Shown: piece by piece, positions 44,492 through 53,491 of the stretch
Numbering within the stretch: position 1 is the first letter of the stretch
Layout: the number at the start of each line of letters is the position of its first letter
From: Bifidobacterium sp. ESL0784
GTDB taxonomy: Bacteria > Actinomycetota > Actinomycetes > Actinomycetales > Bifidobacteriaceae
Direction: 5' to 3'
NCBI RefSeq assembly: GCF_029433295.1
Contig: NZ_JAQTHV010000004.1
Location: 62,001 to 126,000 of the forward strand
Length of the DNA: 64,000 nt
Position numbers and translations under genes: made by a program
Notes under the pieces: model-generated
What the model was told of the DNA's origin: nothing
Database searches by the model: none
The model's input: the letters and a program-made list of their open reading frames with translations, nothing else

Positions 44492-46324
44492 ATGACAAAA
44501 GCACTTCGTATGTCCACCCTGTTCCTGCGCACGCTGCGTGAGGACCCCGCCGACGCCGACGTTGACTCGGCGCGCCTGCTCCAGCGAGCCGGTTATATTC
44601 GCAAGGCCGCGCCCGGCATCTGGACCTGGCTGCCGCTCGGCTTGAACGTCCTCAACAAGATCGAGGCCGTGGTCCGCGAGGAAATGAACGGCATCGACGG
44701 CCAGGAAGTCCATTTCCCGGCTCTGCTGCCGAAGGAACCGTATGAGGCGACGCATCGCTGGGAGGAGTACGGCGAGAACATCTTCCGTCTGAAGGACCGT
44801 CACGAGGCCGATTACCTGCTCGCGCCGACCCACGAGGAAATGTTTACTTTGCTTGTCAAAGACATGTATTCCTCTTATAAGGATCTGCCGGTCACGCTCT
44901 ACCAGATCCAGACCAAGTACCGCGACGAGTTCCGCCCGCGTGCCGGCCTGGTGCGTGGCCGCGAGTTCATCATGGAGGATGGCTATTCCTTCACCATCGA
45001 TGAGGACGGACTCAAGAAGGCCTATGTCGAGGAGCGTGATGCCTACGAGCGCATCTTCAAGCGTCTTGATTTGGACTACATCATGGTCCACGCGGTTTCC
45101 GGCCCGATGGGCGGCTTCGAATCGCAGGAATTCCTTTCTCCGATGGCCATTGGTGAGGATACGTTCGCCAAGGCGCCGAGCGGTAAGGCTTGGAATGTCG
45201 AAGCACTGACGACGCCCGAAGTTCCGGCTATCGATTGCTCCGAGACTCCGGCAATGACCCTGCGCGATCTGCCGGATGCCAAGACCATCGACGAGATGGT
45301 CAGCCAGTGCAATGCGCTCTATCCGCGCGAAGACGGCCACAAGTGGGCCGAAACCGATATGTTGAAGAACGTCGTCATCGCTGTCAAGCACCCCGGCGAG
45401 CCCGATGATGAGAACGAAGATCATCGCAAGCCGTGGCGCGAAGTCGTCGTTGTGGCTCTGCCCGGTGATCGCCAGATCGATATGAAGCGCCTTGAGGCGC
45501 AGTTCGCGCCTGCCGAGATCGAAGAGGCCAATGAGGCCGATTTGAAAGCTCATCCTGAACTGGTCAAGGGCTATATTGGACCGTCCGTTTTGGGCCCGCA
45601 GGCTCGCATTGGCGGTTCCGCCATCAAGGATCCGGCTCGTTATCTGGTCGATGCCCATATCGCCGAAGGTTCCGCATGGGTCACCGGCGGCGACAAAAAT
45701 GGCGTGGACGCCTTCGACATGGTCTATGGCCGTGATTTCAAGGCTGACGGTACCGTAGAGGCAACCGAGGTTCGCGATGGCGATATGAGCCCGGACGGTT
45801 CCGGTCCGCTAAGCTTCGAGCGCGGGGTGGAAATCGGCCAGGTCTTCCAGCTCGGCCTCAAATATTCCGAAGCGTTGGGCCTGAAAGTCCTCAACCAGAA
45901 CGGCAAGGCCGTGCCGGTGTGGATGGGCAGCTACGGCATCGGCGTTTCGCGCGTTATGGCCTGCATCGCAGAAACCCACCACGACGAGAAGGGTCTGGCC
46001 TGGCCGGTCAATATCGCGCCTGCCGCGGTGCATGTGGTCGCCACAGGTAAGAAGGACGAAGCGTTCGACGGTGCGGAAAAACTGGTCGCCGAGATCGAGG
46101 CCAAGGGTCTTGAGGTCATTTACGACGATCGCAAGAAGGTCTCGCCCGGTGTCAAGTTCAAGGACGCCGAGCTGATTGGTGTGCCGTTGGTTGCCGTGGT
46201 CGGCCGTGACTACCTCAACGACGGCACCATCGAGGTTCGTGACCGCAATGGCGAGAACATGGTGAAGGTTGAGGCGGATAAGGCTGCTGATACTTTGTCC
46301 GAACGCTACCAGGCAATGCTCTGA
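44492..46324 (+). CDS. proS: Prolyl-tRNA synthetase (bacterial type with editing domain)
   Basis: ATG at 44492, after AGGAACC, gives 610 residues; ATG at 44510 is an alternative. Class II motifs are present: [41 protein letters not shown] (motif 2) and [16 protein letters not shown] (motif 3, near 488). Between motifs 2 and 3 lies the long INS domain (about 235-405) that hydrolyses Ala-tRNA(Pro), the hallmark of bacterial-type ProRS. A C-terminal anticodon-binding domain ([20 protein letters not shown]) closes the protein. A strong terminator follows. Confidence 0.97.
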   Translation: MTKALRMSTLFLRTLREDPADADVDSARLLQRAGYIRKAAPGIWTWLPLGLNVLNKIEAVVREEMNGIDGQEVHFPALLPKEPYEATHRWEEYGENIFRLKDRHEADYLLAPTHEEMFTLLVKDMYSSYKDLPVTLYQIQTKYRDEFRPRAGLVRGREFIMEDGYSFTIDEDGLKKAYVEERDAYERIFKRLDLDYIMVHAVSGPMGGFESQEFLSPMAIGEDTFAKAPSGKAWNVEALTTPEVPAIDCSETPAMTLRDLPDAKTIDEMVSQCNALYPREDGHKWAETDMLKNVVIAVKHPGEPDDENEDHRKPWREVVVVALPGDRQIDMKRLEAQFAPAEIEEANEADLKAHPELVKGYIGPSVLGPQARIGGSAIKDPARYLVDAHIAEGSAWVTGGDKNGVDAFDMVYGRDFKADGTVEATEVRDGDMSPDGSGPLSFERGVEIGQVFQLGLKYSEALGLKVLNQNGKAVPVWMGSYGIGVSRVMACIAETHHDEKGLAWPVNIAPAAVHVVATGKKDEAFDGAEKLVAEIEAKGLEVIYDDRKKVSPGVKFKDAELIGVPLVAVVGRDYLNDGTIEVRDRNGENMVKVEADKAADTLSERYQAML

Positions 46325-46346
46325 ATCGTACCTGTTCGCAAATAGG

Positions 46347-46386
46347 TGTGGCTGTTTCCTGTTGTCGGAAGCAGCCACATTTTCGT
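46347..46386 (+). terminator. Terminator after proS
   Basis: TGTGGCTGTTTCC and GGAAGCAGCCACA pair with one mismatch, followed by TTTTCGTTT. Confidence 0.9.
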
Positions 46387-46484
46387 TTCAGCACTGATTG
46401 AATTCAATAAATTGTAATAAAATCTATGAAATAGAGAACAATTCTAGCCAATCAGTGATTCAAATGTGATATTAGCCATATTCT

Positions 46485-46520
46485 CTGTAGAATAAACGGT
46501 GTGCATCCCTGTAGAATAAA
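46485..46520 (+). repeat. 12-bp direct repeat CTGTAGAATAAA
   Basis: Two exact copies start 24 bp apart, upstream of the hydroxyacyl-CoA dehydrogenase. TAGAAT within each could also read as a -10 box. Confidence 0.55.
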
Positions 46521-46631
46521 TGATGTACGGATTCGGAGCGGCATCGAGGATTGATGCATTTGCCGAATATACAAGTCGCTGCGTATTGGTCGCAAGGCAA
46601 TCTGCGGCGATGACAACGAAAGAAGAAATCA

Positions 46632-47480
46632 ATGCAGAATCTTACCGTTTTGGGCACAGGCGTCCTCGGCTCACAGATTATTTTCCAGTCGGCATACAAG
46701 GGCAAGGATGTTGTCGCCTATGATATCAGTGACGAGATTTTGGCCGACCTTCCCGAGCGCTGGGAATATCTGAAGAAGCAGTACAAACGCGATATTCCTG
46801 ATGCCACCGATGAGAAGCTCGACGCCGCCGTCTCGCGCATTCGTGCCACCTCCGACCTGCAGGACGCGGTCAAGGATGCGGACATCATCATCGAAGCCAT
46901 CCCCGAGCGTCTTGACATCAAGCAGAGCACGTGGGAGAAGGTCAGCCAATATGCACCGGCGAAGACCGTTTTCTGCACCAACTCCTCGACGCTGCTGCCA
47001 AGCAAGATGGCCCCGTTCGTGGATCGCCCGCAGAAGTTCATGAGCCTGCACTTCGCCAATGAGATCTGGAAGTTCAACACCGGCGAGGTCATGGCTCAGC
47101 CGAAGACCGATCCGGCCGTCTTCGAGGAGGTCGCGCAGTTCGCCGAGGAAATCGGCATGGTCCCGATCCGTGTGATGAAGGAACAGCCCGGCTACCTGCT
47201 CAACTCGCTGCTGGTGCCGCTGCTCAACGCCGCTGCGGACCTGTGGGTGCGTGGTGTGGCTTCGGCCGAGGATATCGACAAGACCTGGCGCATCGCCACG
47301 GGCGCTCCCGCCGGCCCGTTCCAGATCTATGACACCGTCGGTATGATGACTCCCTATAACCTTTCCAAGGACAGCAAGGACTCGGTACAGCGTGAGTTCG
47401 CGGAACGCATCAAGAAGGAGTATATCGACAAAGGCAGGTTGGGCAAGTCCGCCGGCCACGGTTTCTACGACTATGAGTGA
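46632..47480 (+). CDS. 3-hydroxyacyl-CoA dehydrogenase family protein
   Basis: The 282-residue NAD-dependent enzyme starts with TVLGTGVLGSQIIFQSAYKG (Rossmann motif, about 5-24) and DIIIEAIPERLDIKQSTW. CTNSSTLLPSKMAPFVDRPQKFMSLHFANEIW holds the catalytic Ser/His/Asn of the 3-hydroxybutyryl-CoA dehydrogenase group, and the C-terminal helical domain has GYLLNSLLVPLLNAA. It would oxidise a 3-hydroxyacyl-CoA or a similar small hydroxy acid. Bifidobacteria lack full beta-oxidation, so the substrate is open; no thiolase or enoyl-CoA hydratase gene is nearby. AAGAAG precedes the ATG. Confidence 0.85.
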   Translation: MQNLTVLGTGVLGSQIIFQSAYKGKDVVAYDISDEILADLPERWEYLKKQYKRDIPDATDEKLDAAVSRIRATSDLQDAVKDADIIIEAIPERLDIKQSTWEKVSQYAPAKTVFCTNSSTLLPSKMAPFVDRPQKFMSLHFANEIWKFNTGEVMAQPKTDPAVFEEVAQFAEEIGMVPIRVMKEQPGYLLNSLLVPLLNAAADLWVRGVASAEDIDKTWRIATGAPAGPFQIYDTVGMMTPYNLSKDSKDSVQREFAERIKKEYIDKGRLGKSAGHGFYDYE

Positions 47481-48002
47481 GTGATTCGTCATCTTTTCGA
47501 TGCTTTTAGCCTCAAAGTAGTATATATTGGGATTCCTTGCTGTTTCAGGAATCCCAATATCTGTAGTTGTTCTTCCAATTGATATTTTCCTGAAATCAAG
47601 CTGTGGTGTTGTGCTTTTAGTGGTATGACGGCCTTGATATCTGTAATACTTATATTTTTATTATTCTTTGTTTCTCAATATTCTGCGTCTCGTATCTTCG
47701 TTTGGTTTTGATACCTGACGATTGCACCTGATTGTATTGTGCACATTCCGGATTTTGATGTGGACAGTGGTCTGTTCATCCACATTGCATCCACAACACG
47801 CCGGGACCCGGGGCATTCGACCACAGGATCTGTTTTGGCTTGAAAATCCGTTGATTGGCCTTGCATACTGGGAGAACCGCGGGGTACGTCTTGAGCCGAT
47901 TTCAGCGCTGGAATCCGGTCGCGAATGCGGTTGGACTCCATTGTCGGTGACGTATCCCGCAGTCCACGATAATAAGCATTGCTTTTCAAAGGAGCAGAGA
48001 CG
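47481..48002. other. 522-bp noncoding stretch before the SSB-like gene
   Basis: It contains the dehydrogenase terminator, two partial copies of the TGCTTTTAG motif seen in the 42.8-kb repeat cluster (near 47500 and 47612), and an AT-rich segment near 47640-47690. The open frames on both strands here look like chance: none has a ribosome binding site or protein-like composition. Confidence 0.5.
47524..47560 (+). terminator. Terminator after the hydroxyacyl-CoA dehydrogenase
   Basis: ATATTGGGATTCC and GGAATCCCAATAT form a perfect 13-bp stem. Only a weak T-rich tail follows. Confidence 0.7.
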
Positions 48003-48641
48003 ATGGCACAACAAGGTACGGTGACGGTTTCAGGATTCATGGGGGCAAACCCGCAAAGTTTCGGGAAGGAAGGAAGCTCGGCAGCCGCAACGTTTAGAAT
48101 CGGCTGCACGACAAGATATTTCAACCCGGCGGTCAACGAATGGCGTGACCGGCCTACGACGTGGATTACCGTCAAGGTGTTCCGACAACTGGCGGATAAT
48201 GTGCTTTCAAGCCTCAAGAAAGGTGATCCGGTCATCGCCACAGGCAATTTGGCGACCGAGGAATGGACCCGTGACGGCACAAAACACAGCAGAATGGTGA
48301 TGGAAGCCACGAGCGTCGGACATGATTTGAGTTTCGGTATTTCGGCATTCCAAAGGGTGAAACCTGGTGTGAAGGAACAGGGGAACACGCATGGCACCGA
48401 GTCCGCCGGGTCGGAGCCGCCGCAAGGCGAGACGGCTGTTCAAGAAGAGCATGGTGCTATGCCTGACGGTAATCAAGATGTTGCTGAAAACCGCAATAGC
48501 GGCCAAGACAATGCCATGACCGGTCGTGATTCAAGCAGCAATCGCGAGTTTGAGGATGAATCTGGCGAAGACCCGTGGGATGCAAGCGAGGTGTTTGAAG
48601 GGCATGCCGGCGCAGATCGATTGGTGGCATCGGTCGGATAA
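48003..48641 (+). CDS. Single-stranded DNA-binding protein-like (accessory SSB)
   Basis: AAAGGAG 8 bp upstream of the ATG fixes the start; 212 residues follow. The N-terminal OB fold (1-115) has TVTVSGFMGANPQSF, AAATFRIGCTTRYFNPAVNEW and WITVKVFRQLADNVLSSLKKGDPVIATGNLATEEW, the core SSB pattern. The second half is a long acidic, Glu/Gly/Asn-rich tail. It ends in ADRLVASVG, not the Asp-Asp-Ile-Pro-Phe-like tip with which replicative SSBs recruit partner proteins. It is therefore probably a second SSB used in competence, recombination or stress. It is monocistronic, flanked by the M13 peptidase on the opposite strand. Confidence 0.82.
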   Translation: MAQQGTVTVSGFMGANPQSFGKEGSSAAATFRIGCTTRYFNPAVNEWRDRPTTWITVKVFRQLADNVLSSLKKGDPVIATGNLATEEWTRDGTKHSRMVMEATSVGHDLSFGISAFQRVKPGVKEQGNTHGTESAGSEPPQGETAVQEEHGAMPDGNQDVAENRNSGQDNAMTGRDSSSNREFEDESGEDPWDASEVFEGHAGADRLVASVG

Positions 48642-48663
48642 ATTGACGTGACACAATAAGAAA

Positions 48664-48695
48664 GTGGTCGGATCATAATGACGTGCTCCGACCAC
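48664..48695. terminator. Hairpin between convergent SSB-like and pepO genes
   Basis: GTGGTCGGA and TCCGACCAC form a perfect 9-bp stem. AAGAAA precedes it, giving TTTCTT on the minus strand, so it may serve either direction. Confidence 0.6.
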
Positions 48696-48710
48696 AAATT
48701 CAAGGCTGTA

Positions 48711-48759
48711 CTCAAGCGTTTCCTTGCTGATCTGTTATCGCAGCGAGGAAACGCTTGAG
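48711..48759 (-). terminator. Long hairpin just after pepO
   Basis: CTCAAGCGTTTCCT and AGGAAACGCTTGAG form a perfect 14-bp stem 8 bp beyond the pepO stop. The loop can pair further through GCTG/CAGC. No T-run follows, so it may act as an mRNA-end stabiliser. Confidence 0.55.
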
Positions 48760-48766
48760 CTATTGG

Positions 48767-50845
48767 CTACCAGATGGATACGCGCTGCTCAGGGGCAAGC
48801 CAGAGCCTGTTTTCCGGCTTCACGTCGAATGCCTGATAGTAAAGGTCGACGTTGCGTACGATGCCGTTGGTGCGGAATTCGGCGGGGGAGTGCGGGTCGA
48901 TCTGCAGGTACTGTTCCGTGAGCTCTTCACGCTGTGCGGTGCGCCAGATGGAGGCATAGCTCAGGAAGAAGCGCTGCAGGCCGGTGTAGCCGTCGATTTG
49001 CGGGGCGCTCGCCAGCGATGTCGCAACCGCTTGCGGCGAACCGTCGACCGAACGTCCATCTGCCTTGTCGAGTGCGAAGGCGTAGGCCTTCAGACTGATG
49101 TTGACACCGCTCAGGTCGCCGATGTTCTCGCCGATAGTGAGCGCGCCGTTGACGTGCGGGGCCTGAGTCAGGTCATCCGCGTACTTTTCCTGAAGCTGGG
49201 AGGGAATGAATCCGTTGTACTGGTTGATCAATGTTGTGGTGAGCTTCTGGAAGTTCGCCTTGTCCTCAGCGGTCCACCAGTCATTGAGCTTGCCGTCGCC
49301 GTCATACTGGCTGCCTTGGTCGTCGAAACCGTGTCCGATCTCGTGGCCGATGACCGCACCGATACCGCCATAGTTGGCGGCGTCGTCGGCATCCGCGTTG
49401 AAGAACGGGGGCTGGAGGATGGCGGCGGGGAAGACGATGACGTTCATGGACGGCTCGTAATAGGCGTTGACCGTCTGCGGGTTCATCAGCCATTCCTCGC
49501 GATCGACGACTTGGCCCACCTTGGAGAACTGGAAACCCGTCTCATAGGCGACGGCGGCGTTGAGGTCTTCCATCAGGCTCATTTCCGGCCTGATATCGAG
49601 AGCGGTGTAGTCGCGCCAGTGATTGGTGTAGCCGATCATCGGAGTGAACTTCGAAAGCTTCTCGAGAGCCTTCGCCTTGGTGGCTTCGCCCAGCCATGTG
49701 CTACCGGAGATGGAGACCCGGTAGGCTTCGATGATGTTGGAAACCAGCTGCTCCATGCGTTCCTTGGAGCTTTCGGGGAAATGGAGACGGACATATTCGC
49801 GGCCTACTTCTTCTCCGCAGATACTGTTGACCAACGAGACGCCGCGCTTCCAACGGTCACGCTGCTGTTTGGCGCCCGAAAGCACCTTGCCATAGAAGTC
49901 GAACTGGGTCTTGTCGAAATCCCGGCTCAGCGTGCTTGCCGAACCACTGATCATCGTCACGCGCGCCCAAAGCTTGAGATCTTCGAGTTCGCTCTGGTCC
50001 CAGAACCTGTCGAAGCCCGAAAGGAAGCTCGGCTCGTGCACGATGGTGCGATTGAACGCAGCCTTGAGAGCCAGTGGCTGCGTCTTCGAGGCGGGCAGTG
50101 TATTATAGGCGTTTTGCCAGGCGGAAAGCCACGAAGCGATGTCGAAGTGCGAGAGCGTGGAGGCGAGCATTTCGAGATCAGTGGGGTTGTAGGTCTTCTG
50201 TGAGTCTCGGGTGGCCACGTTATCCCAATGGTTTGAGGCGATTTTGGTCTCGATCTCAAGGAAGCGCCTGGCGTCGGCTTCGCATTTCGCGCTGTCGCCA
50301 TAGTCGGCCAGCATCAGGAGCCTTGCAGCCATGTGCACATACTGCTCACGGATCGGCGCGTAATGGTCTTCGCGATAATAGGCTTCGTCGGGCAAGCCGA
50401 TGCCGCCCTGCTCGATGTGCAGGATGTTGTGCTCGGGGTCACCGGGGTCGCCGTATACTCCGCAATCGAAGAAGTCGGGGCCGCCGACCGTGCTCAGTTC
50501 GCCCAAAACCTTCGTCAGTTCCGCCTTGTCGGAAGCGTCGTCGATGTGCTCGAGTGCATCCTTGATGGGACTGATGCCGGCTGCATCGATGGCATCGGTG
50601 TCGAGGAATGCGCGGTAAAGGCTTTGCGACTTGTGCGCCGGGCAGTTTTCGTCTTCGAGGATATCGTGAATCTGGCTTTCCGAGTCTTCGGCGAGCTTGT
50701 CGAAAGCGCCATAACGGGAACGGTCATCAGGCAGTTCGTAGGTGTCGATCCAGGGTCCGTTGACGAAGCGGAAAAGGTCGTCGCCCGGGCTGATGATGCT
50801 GGAGAATGAGGTCGTATCAAGGCCTGAAATCAAAGGTGTAGACAT
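48767..50845 (-). CDS. pepO: M13-family zinc metallopeptidase
   Basis: The start is set at the ATG at 50845, preceded by GGAG, where the conserved sequence (DDLFRFVNGPWIDTYELPDDRSRYGAF) begins; this gives 692 residues. VIGHEIGHGFDDQGSQYDGDG (about 499-519) contains the HExxH zinc site, and ENIGDLSG (about 573) the third zinc ligand. YYEPSMNVIVFPAAILQPPFF and the terminal APEQRVSIW are characteristic of neprilysin/PepO enzymes. There is no signal peptide, so it probably works in the cytoplasm on oligopeptides, as lactic acid bacterial PepO does. It converges with the SSB-like gene across two hairpins. Confidence 0.93.
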   Translation of the reverse strand: MSTPLISGLDTTSFSSIISPGDDLFRFVNGPWIDTYELPDDRSRYGAFDKLAEDSESQIHDILEDENCPAHKSQSLYRAFLDTDAIDAAGISPIKDALEHIDDASDKAELTKVLGELSTVGGPDFFDCGVYGDPGDPEHNILHIEQGGIGLPDEAYYREDHYAPIREQYVHMAARLLMLADYGDSAKCEADARRFLEIETKIASNHWDNVATRDSQKTYNPTDLEMLASTLSHFDIASWLSAWQNAYNTLPASKTQPLALKAAFNRTIVHEPSFLSGFDRFWDQSELEDLKLWARVTMISGSASTLSRDFDKTQFDFYGKVLSGAKQQRDRWKRGVSLVNSICGEEVGREYVRLHFPESSKERMEQLVSNIIEAYRVSISGSTWLGEATKAKALEKLSKFTPMIGYTNHWRDYTALDIRPEMSLMEDLNAAVAYETGFQFSKVGQVVDREEWLMNPQTVNAYYEPSMNVIVFPAAILQPPFFNADADDAANYGGIGAVIGHEIGHGFDDQGSQYDGDGKLNDWWTAEDKANFQKLTTTLINQYNGFIPSQLQEKYADDLTQAPHVNGALTIGENIGDLSGVNISLKAYAFALDKADGRSVDGSPQAVATSLASAPQIDGYTGLQRFFLSYASIWRTAQREELTEQYLQIDPHSPAEFRTNGIVRNVDLYYQAFDVKPENRLWLAPEQRVSIW

Positions 50846-51066
50846 GGCTCCACTGTATCGGCGTTTGTTGACAAGAAGCTGGGCTGAATAAAAGAAAAAC
50901 CGTTGGTCAGCCTGTCGGTTTTTATACCCGGTTGTGCCAAGTTCAGAGCCAAAAGCAATAGTCAAGGAATAGCTTTTGTCTTTCATCTGTTGAATGACAT
51001 GGTAGTTGAAGTGAAGCGCCGCTATATGATTTGATGGTGGCGACGGTAAACGGAAAAGGAGTCGAT

Positions 51067-52206
51067 ATGTCAGACGCCAATATGAATGACAATAATTCGA
51101 ACGTGAACGAAAACAACGGCAGTGATCAGGGACAGTCGAACGGCCAACCGACCGGGCAACAGGAATATGGAGCCTATGCGCCGAATCCCAACGCTATGAA
51201 TGGCAACCAGAACCAGTCCGAAAACGAAAATGCCAATGCCCAAAATGCCAATCAGAACAACCAGGGTTATGGCCAATACCAATACAATGGCAATCAGGCA
51301 GGCACTGCGCAGGGCGGTGTGAACGCCAATCCGTACGCATACAACGGTCAGGGGCAGAATCCCAACCAAGGACCGTACAACGGGCAAGGCCAAAGCCCGA
51401 ATCAGGCTTCCAACGGGTATGGTCCAAATGGCTATGGCCCTTATGCCGCCGATCCGAACCAGTATGGTCAGCAATATCAGAACGGCAATCCCTACGTCAA
51501 TCCGTATGCCAATGCCAGCCAAAACGGCCAGTACCAGTATGCTCAAAACGGCCCGCAGGCCGACAATGGAGGTTCGACCGCAGGCGACAGGGGCTTCAAC
51601 GCACAGTCGGCGCAGCCCGGCAGCAACGAATGGTGGCGGATGAACCCCTTCAAGCTGGCCGAGGAATGGTTGCCGAGCCAGGCGAAGAAGACCATCCGTA
51701 TCGTCTACGGCGTAGTCGGCATCGTTGCGCTCCTGCTTGGCCTTGCACTGCTGATTTGGCCGAACAAGACGTTGGTGGCAGTGGCCATTGTGTTGGGTAT
51801 CTACTTCGTGGTTTCCGGTGCCATCCGTGTCATCGGTGCCATCGTCGAGAACGGCTTGCCTGGTGGCTGGCGCGTGCTTGACATTCTCATCGGCATCATT
51901 CTGGTGATTGGCGGCGTGATTATGTTGAAGAACACCGTGCTTTCCACCGCCTTGCTGACGATGTTGGTCACCCTTACCGTTGGCATCGGCTGGATCATGG
52001 AAGGCATCATGGCGCTGGTGGAAACTTGGCGTCTGCCTAAGTCCGGCTGGGCCATCTTCTATGCAATCATTTCGATTCTTGCCGGCATCGTCGTGCTCTT
52101 CTCCCCGTTCGCCTCGGTTATTGTACTGATTGTTTTCGCTGGCATCTCCATGGTGGTCATGGGCATCCTCGCCATCATCCGCGCCTTCCGCTTCGGCAAG
52201 AACTGA
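51067..52206 (+). CDS. HdeD/DUF308-like membrane protein with long Asn/Gln/Gly/Tyr-rich N-terminus
   Basis: AAAAGGAG precedes the ATG at 51067 (379 residues). Residues 1 to about 190 are low complexity, dominated by Asn, Gln, Gly, Tyr, Pro and Ala (repeated YNGQGQ, PNQ and NGQYQY patterns). WWRMNPFKLAEEWLPSQAKKT then leads into six membrane segments (about 204-375), arranged as three hairpins in the HdeD/DUF308 style (ALLLGLALLIWPNKTLVAVAIVLGIYFVVSG). HdeD-like proteins are linked to acid tolerance, which suits a gut acid producer. The tail is far longer than in ordinary HdeD and likely lies in the cytoplasm as a disordered region. A multi-hairpin segment follows. Confidence 0.8.
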   Translation: MSDANMNDNNSNVNENNGSDQGQSNGQPTGQQEYGAYAPNPNAMNGNQNQSENENANAQNANQNNQGYGQYQYNGNQAGTAQGGVNANPYAYNGQGQNPNQGPYNGQGQSPNQASNGYGPNGYGPYAADPNQYGQQYQNGNPYVNPYANASQNGQYQYAQNGPQADNGGSTAGDRGFNAQSAQPGSNEWWRMNPFKLAEEWLPSQAKKTIRIVYGVVGIVALLLGLALLIWPNKTLVAVAIVLGIYFVVSGAIRVIGAIVENGLPGGWRVLDILIGIILVIGGVIMLKNTVLSTALLTMLVTLTVGIGWIMEGIMALVETWRLPKSGWAIFYAIISILAGIVVLFSPFASVIVLIVFAGISMVVMGILAIIRAFRFGKN

Positions 52207-52214
52207 CTGCAAGG

Positions 52215-52273
52215 ATCGTTATAAAACCTTGCGGCACAACGTTTTTCACGAACGTTGACGGCACTATAACGAT
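52215..52273 (+). terminator. Nested hairpin after the HdeD-like gene
   Basis: Outer arms ATCGTTATA/TATAACGAT enclose CAACGTT/AACGTTG. No T-run follows; a second hairpin comes right after. Confidence 0.5.
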
Positions 52274-52281
52274 GTGAAATC

Positions 52282-52323
52282 ATGCCCTGGCCGGCTGAAC
52301 CTCGATTCAGCCGGCCAGGGCAT
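52282..52323 (+). terminator. 18-bp perfect hairpin
   Basis: ATGCCCTGGCCGGCTGAA and TTCAGCCGGCCAGGGCAT pair perfectly around CCTCGA. It is very stable, but the T-tail is poor (TGTCAT). With the preceding hairpin it ends the HdeD-like transcript. Confidence 0.7.
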
Positions 52324-52424
52324 TGTCATATAGCGAGATTTTGGAATTATTCCACATGGATTCGTCTTCTATCCAGACGTAAGGTTTTTCCAAATATGTT
52401 TGAACGACGAAGTAGGGTGAAGGC

Positions 52425-53201
52425 ATGATCGAATTGAAAACGCCAAAGGAAATCGCTTCGATGAAGGTCGCCGGCCGTTTCGTCGGCAGCATCTTGAAGG
52501 AGCTGCAGGAAACCACCAAGGTCGGCACCAATCTGCTGGAGATCGACGACCTCGTGCGCCGTCGCATCGAAAGCCGCAAGGGCGCCGAATCCTGCTACGT
52601 GGACTACGCGCCCGATTTCGGCACCGGCCCGTTCAAGCATTACATCTGCACATCCGTCAACGATGCGGTGCTGCACGGTGTCCCTTACGATTACGCGCTC
52701 AAAGACGGCGATCTGGTGAGTCTTGACCTGGCCATCAGCGTCGACGGATGGTGCGGCGATTCCGCGGTGAGCTTCGTGGTCGGTAAGGACCCGAACCCCG
52801 AGGATATCGCGCTGATCAAATGCACCGAAGAGGCGCTTGCGGCCGGCATCGCGGCGGCACAGTCCGGCAACCGGCTTGGCGACGTTTCCGCCGCCGTCGG
52901 TGACGTGGCGCACGAGCACGGCTACACCGTCAACATGGAATTCGGAGGCCATGGCATCGGGCATGTGATGCATGGCGATCCGTTCGTTCCCAACGATGGC
53001 AAGGCCCATCACGGTTTCAAACTGCGTCCGGGTCTCACAATCGCCATCGAACCGTGGTTCATGAAGACCACAGACGAGATTTATCAGGATGCCAAGGATG
53101 GATGGACGCTGCGCAGCTCCGACGGTTCCAACGGCGCCCATAGCGAGCACACCATCGCCATCACCGACAACGGCCCTGAGATTTTGACCGTTCGCGAGTA
53201 A
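52425..53201 (+). CDS. map: Methionine aminopeptidase, type I
   Basis: The 258-residue enzyme removes N-terminal Met from nascent proteins. ICTSVNDAVLHGVPYD supplies the conserved His, LVSLDLAISVDGWCGDSAVSF the two metal-binding Asp, GGHGIGHVMHGDPFV the catalytic His, and IAIEPWF and SEHTIAIT the two metal-binding Glu. It lacks the N-terminal SH3-binding zinc extension of some actinobacterial forms. GGTGAAGG precedes the ATG. A terminator follows. It stands apart from the ribosomal protein operons where map is often found, so a second copy elsewhere is possible. Confidence 0.95.
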   Translation: MIELKTPKEIASMKVAGRFVGSILKELQETTKVGTNLLEIDDLVRRRIESRKGAESCYVDYAPDFGTGPFKHYICTSVNDAVLHGVPYDYALKDGDLVSLDLAISVDGWCGDSAVSFVVGKDPNPEDIALIKCTEEALAAGIAAAQSGNRLGDVSAAVGDVAHEHGYTVNMEFGGHGIGHVMHGDPFVPNDGKAHHGFKLRPGLTIAIEPWFMKTTDEIYQDAKDGWTLRSSDGSNGAHSEHTIAITDNGPEILTVRE

Positions 53202-53240
53202 TCAATAATCGTTGTTCGGGCTCGATAAAAAGCCTTAATT

Positions 53241-53284
53241 AAGTGGTATTCGCAACTTGCGTGTGAATGCCACTTTTATTTTTT
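53241..53284 (+). terminator. Terminator after map
   Basis: AAGTGGTATTC and GAATGCCACTT pair with one G-U around a loop of about 14 bases, followed by TTATTTTTTC. Confidence 0.85.
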
Positions 53285-53491
53285 CAAATTTCGTACTTTG
53301 CCGAATAGCCGTATAACTCCATTTTTGAGACCGGGAATGTACGCAACGTGGACATCGGTTGCGTCAGTTTACATTTATGCAATAAGGTGTGTTCAATCCC
53401 TGATTGGTTGCGGCAATGCTTTCGGTTTTGTCCGTTTGCACAGGTAAGTAAAACGAGCAAATAATCTGGGCCGTAAAGGAAGGCGAAGGCG

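Larger units (their letters stand above)
46325..46631. other. 307-bp gap with terminator and tandem repeat
   Basis: After the proS terminator the sequence is AT-rich. It holds two copies of CTGTAGAATAAA at 46485 and 46509, which may be an operator or overlapping promoter elements of the dehydrogenase gene. No reading frame of interest is seen. Confidence 0.5.

Noticed and set aside
47722..48024. 100-codon plus-strand frame before the SSB-like gene
   Set aside because: It has no ribosome binding site, odd composition (many Cys, Trp and His), and overlaps the well-supported SSB start.
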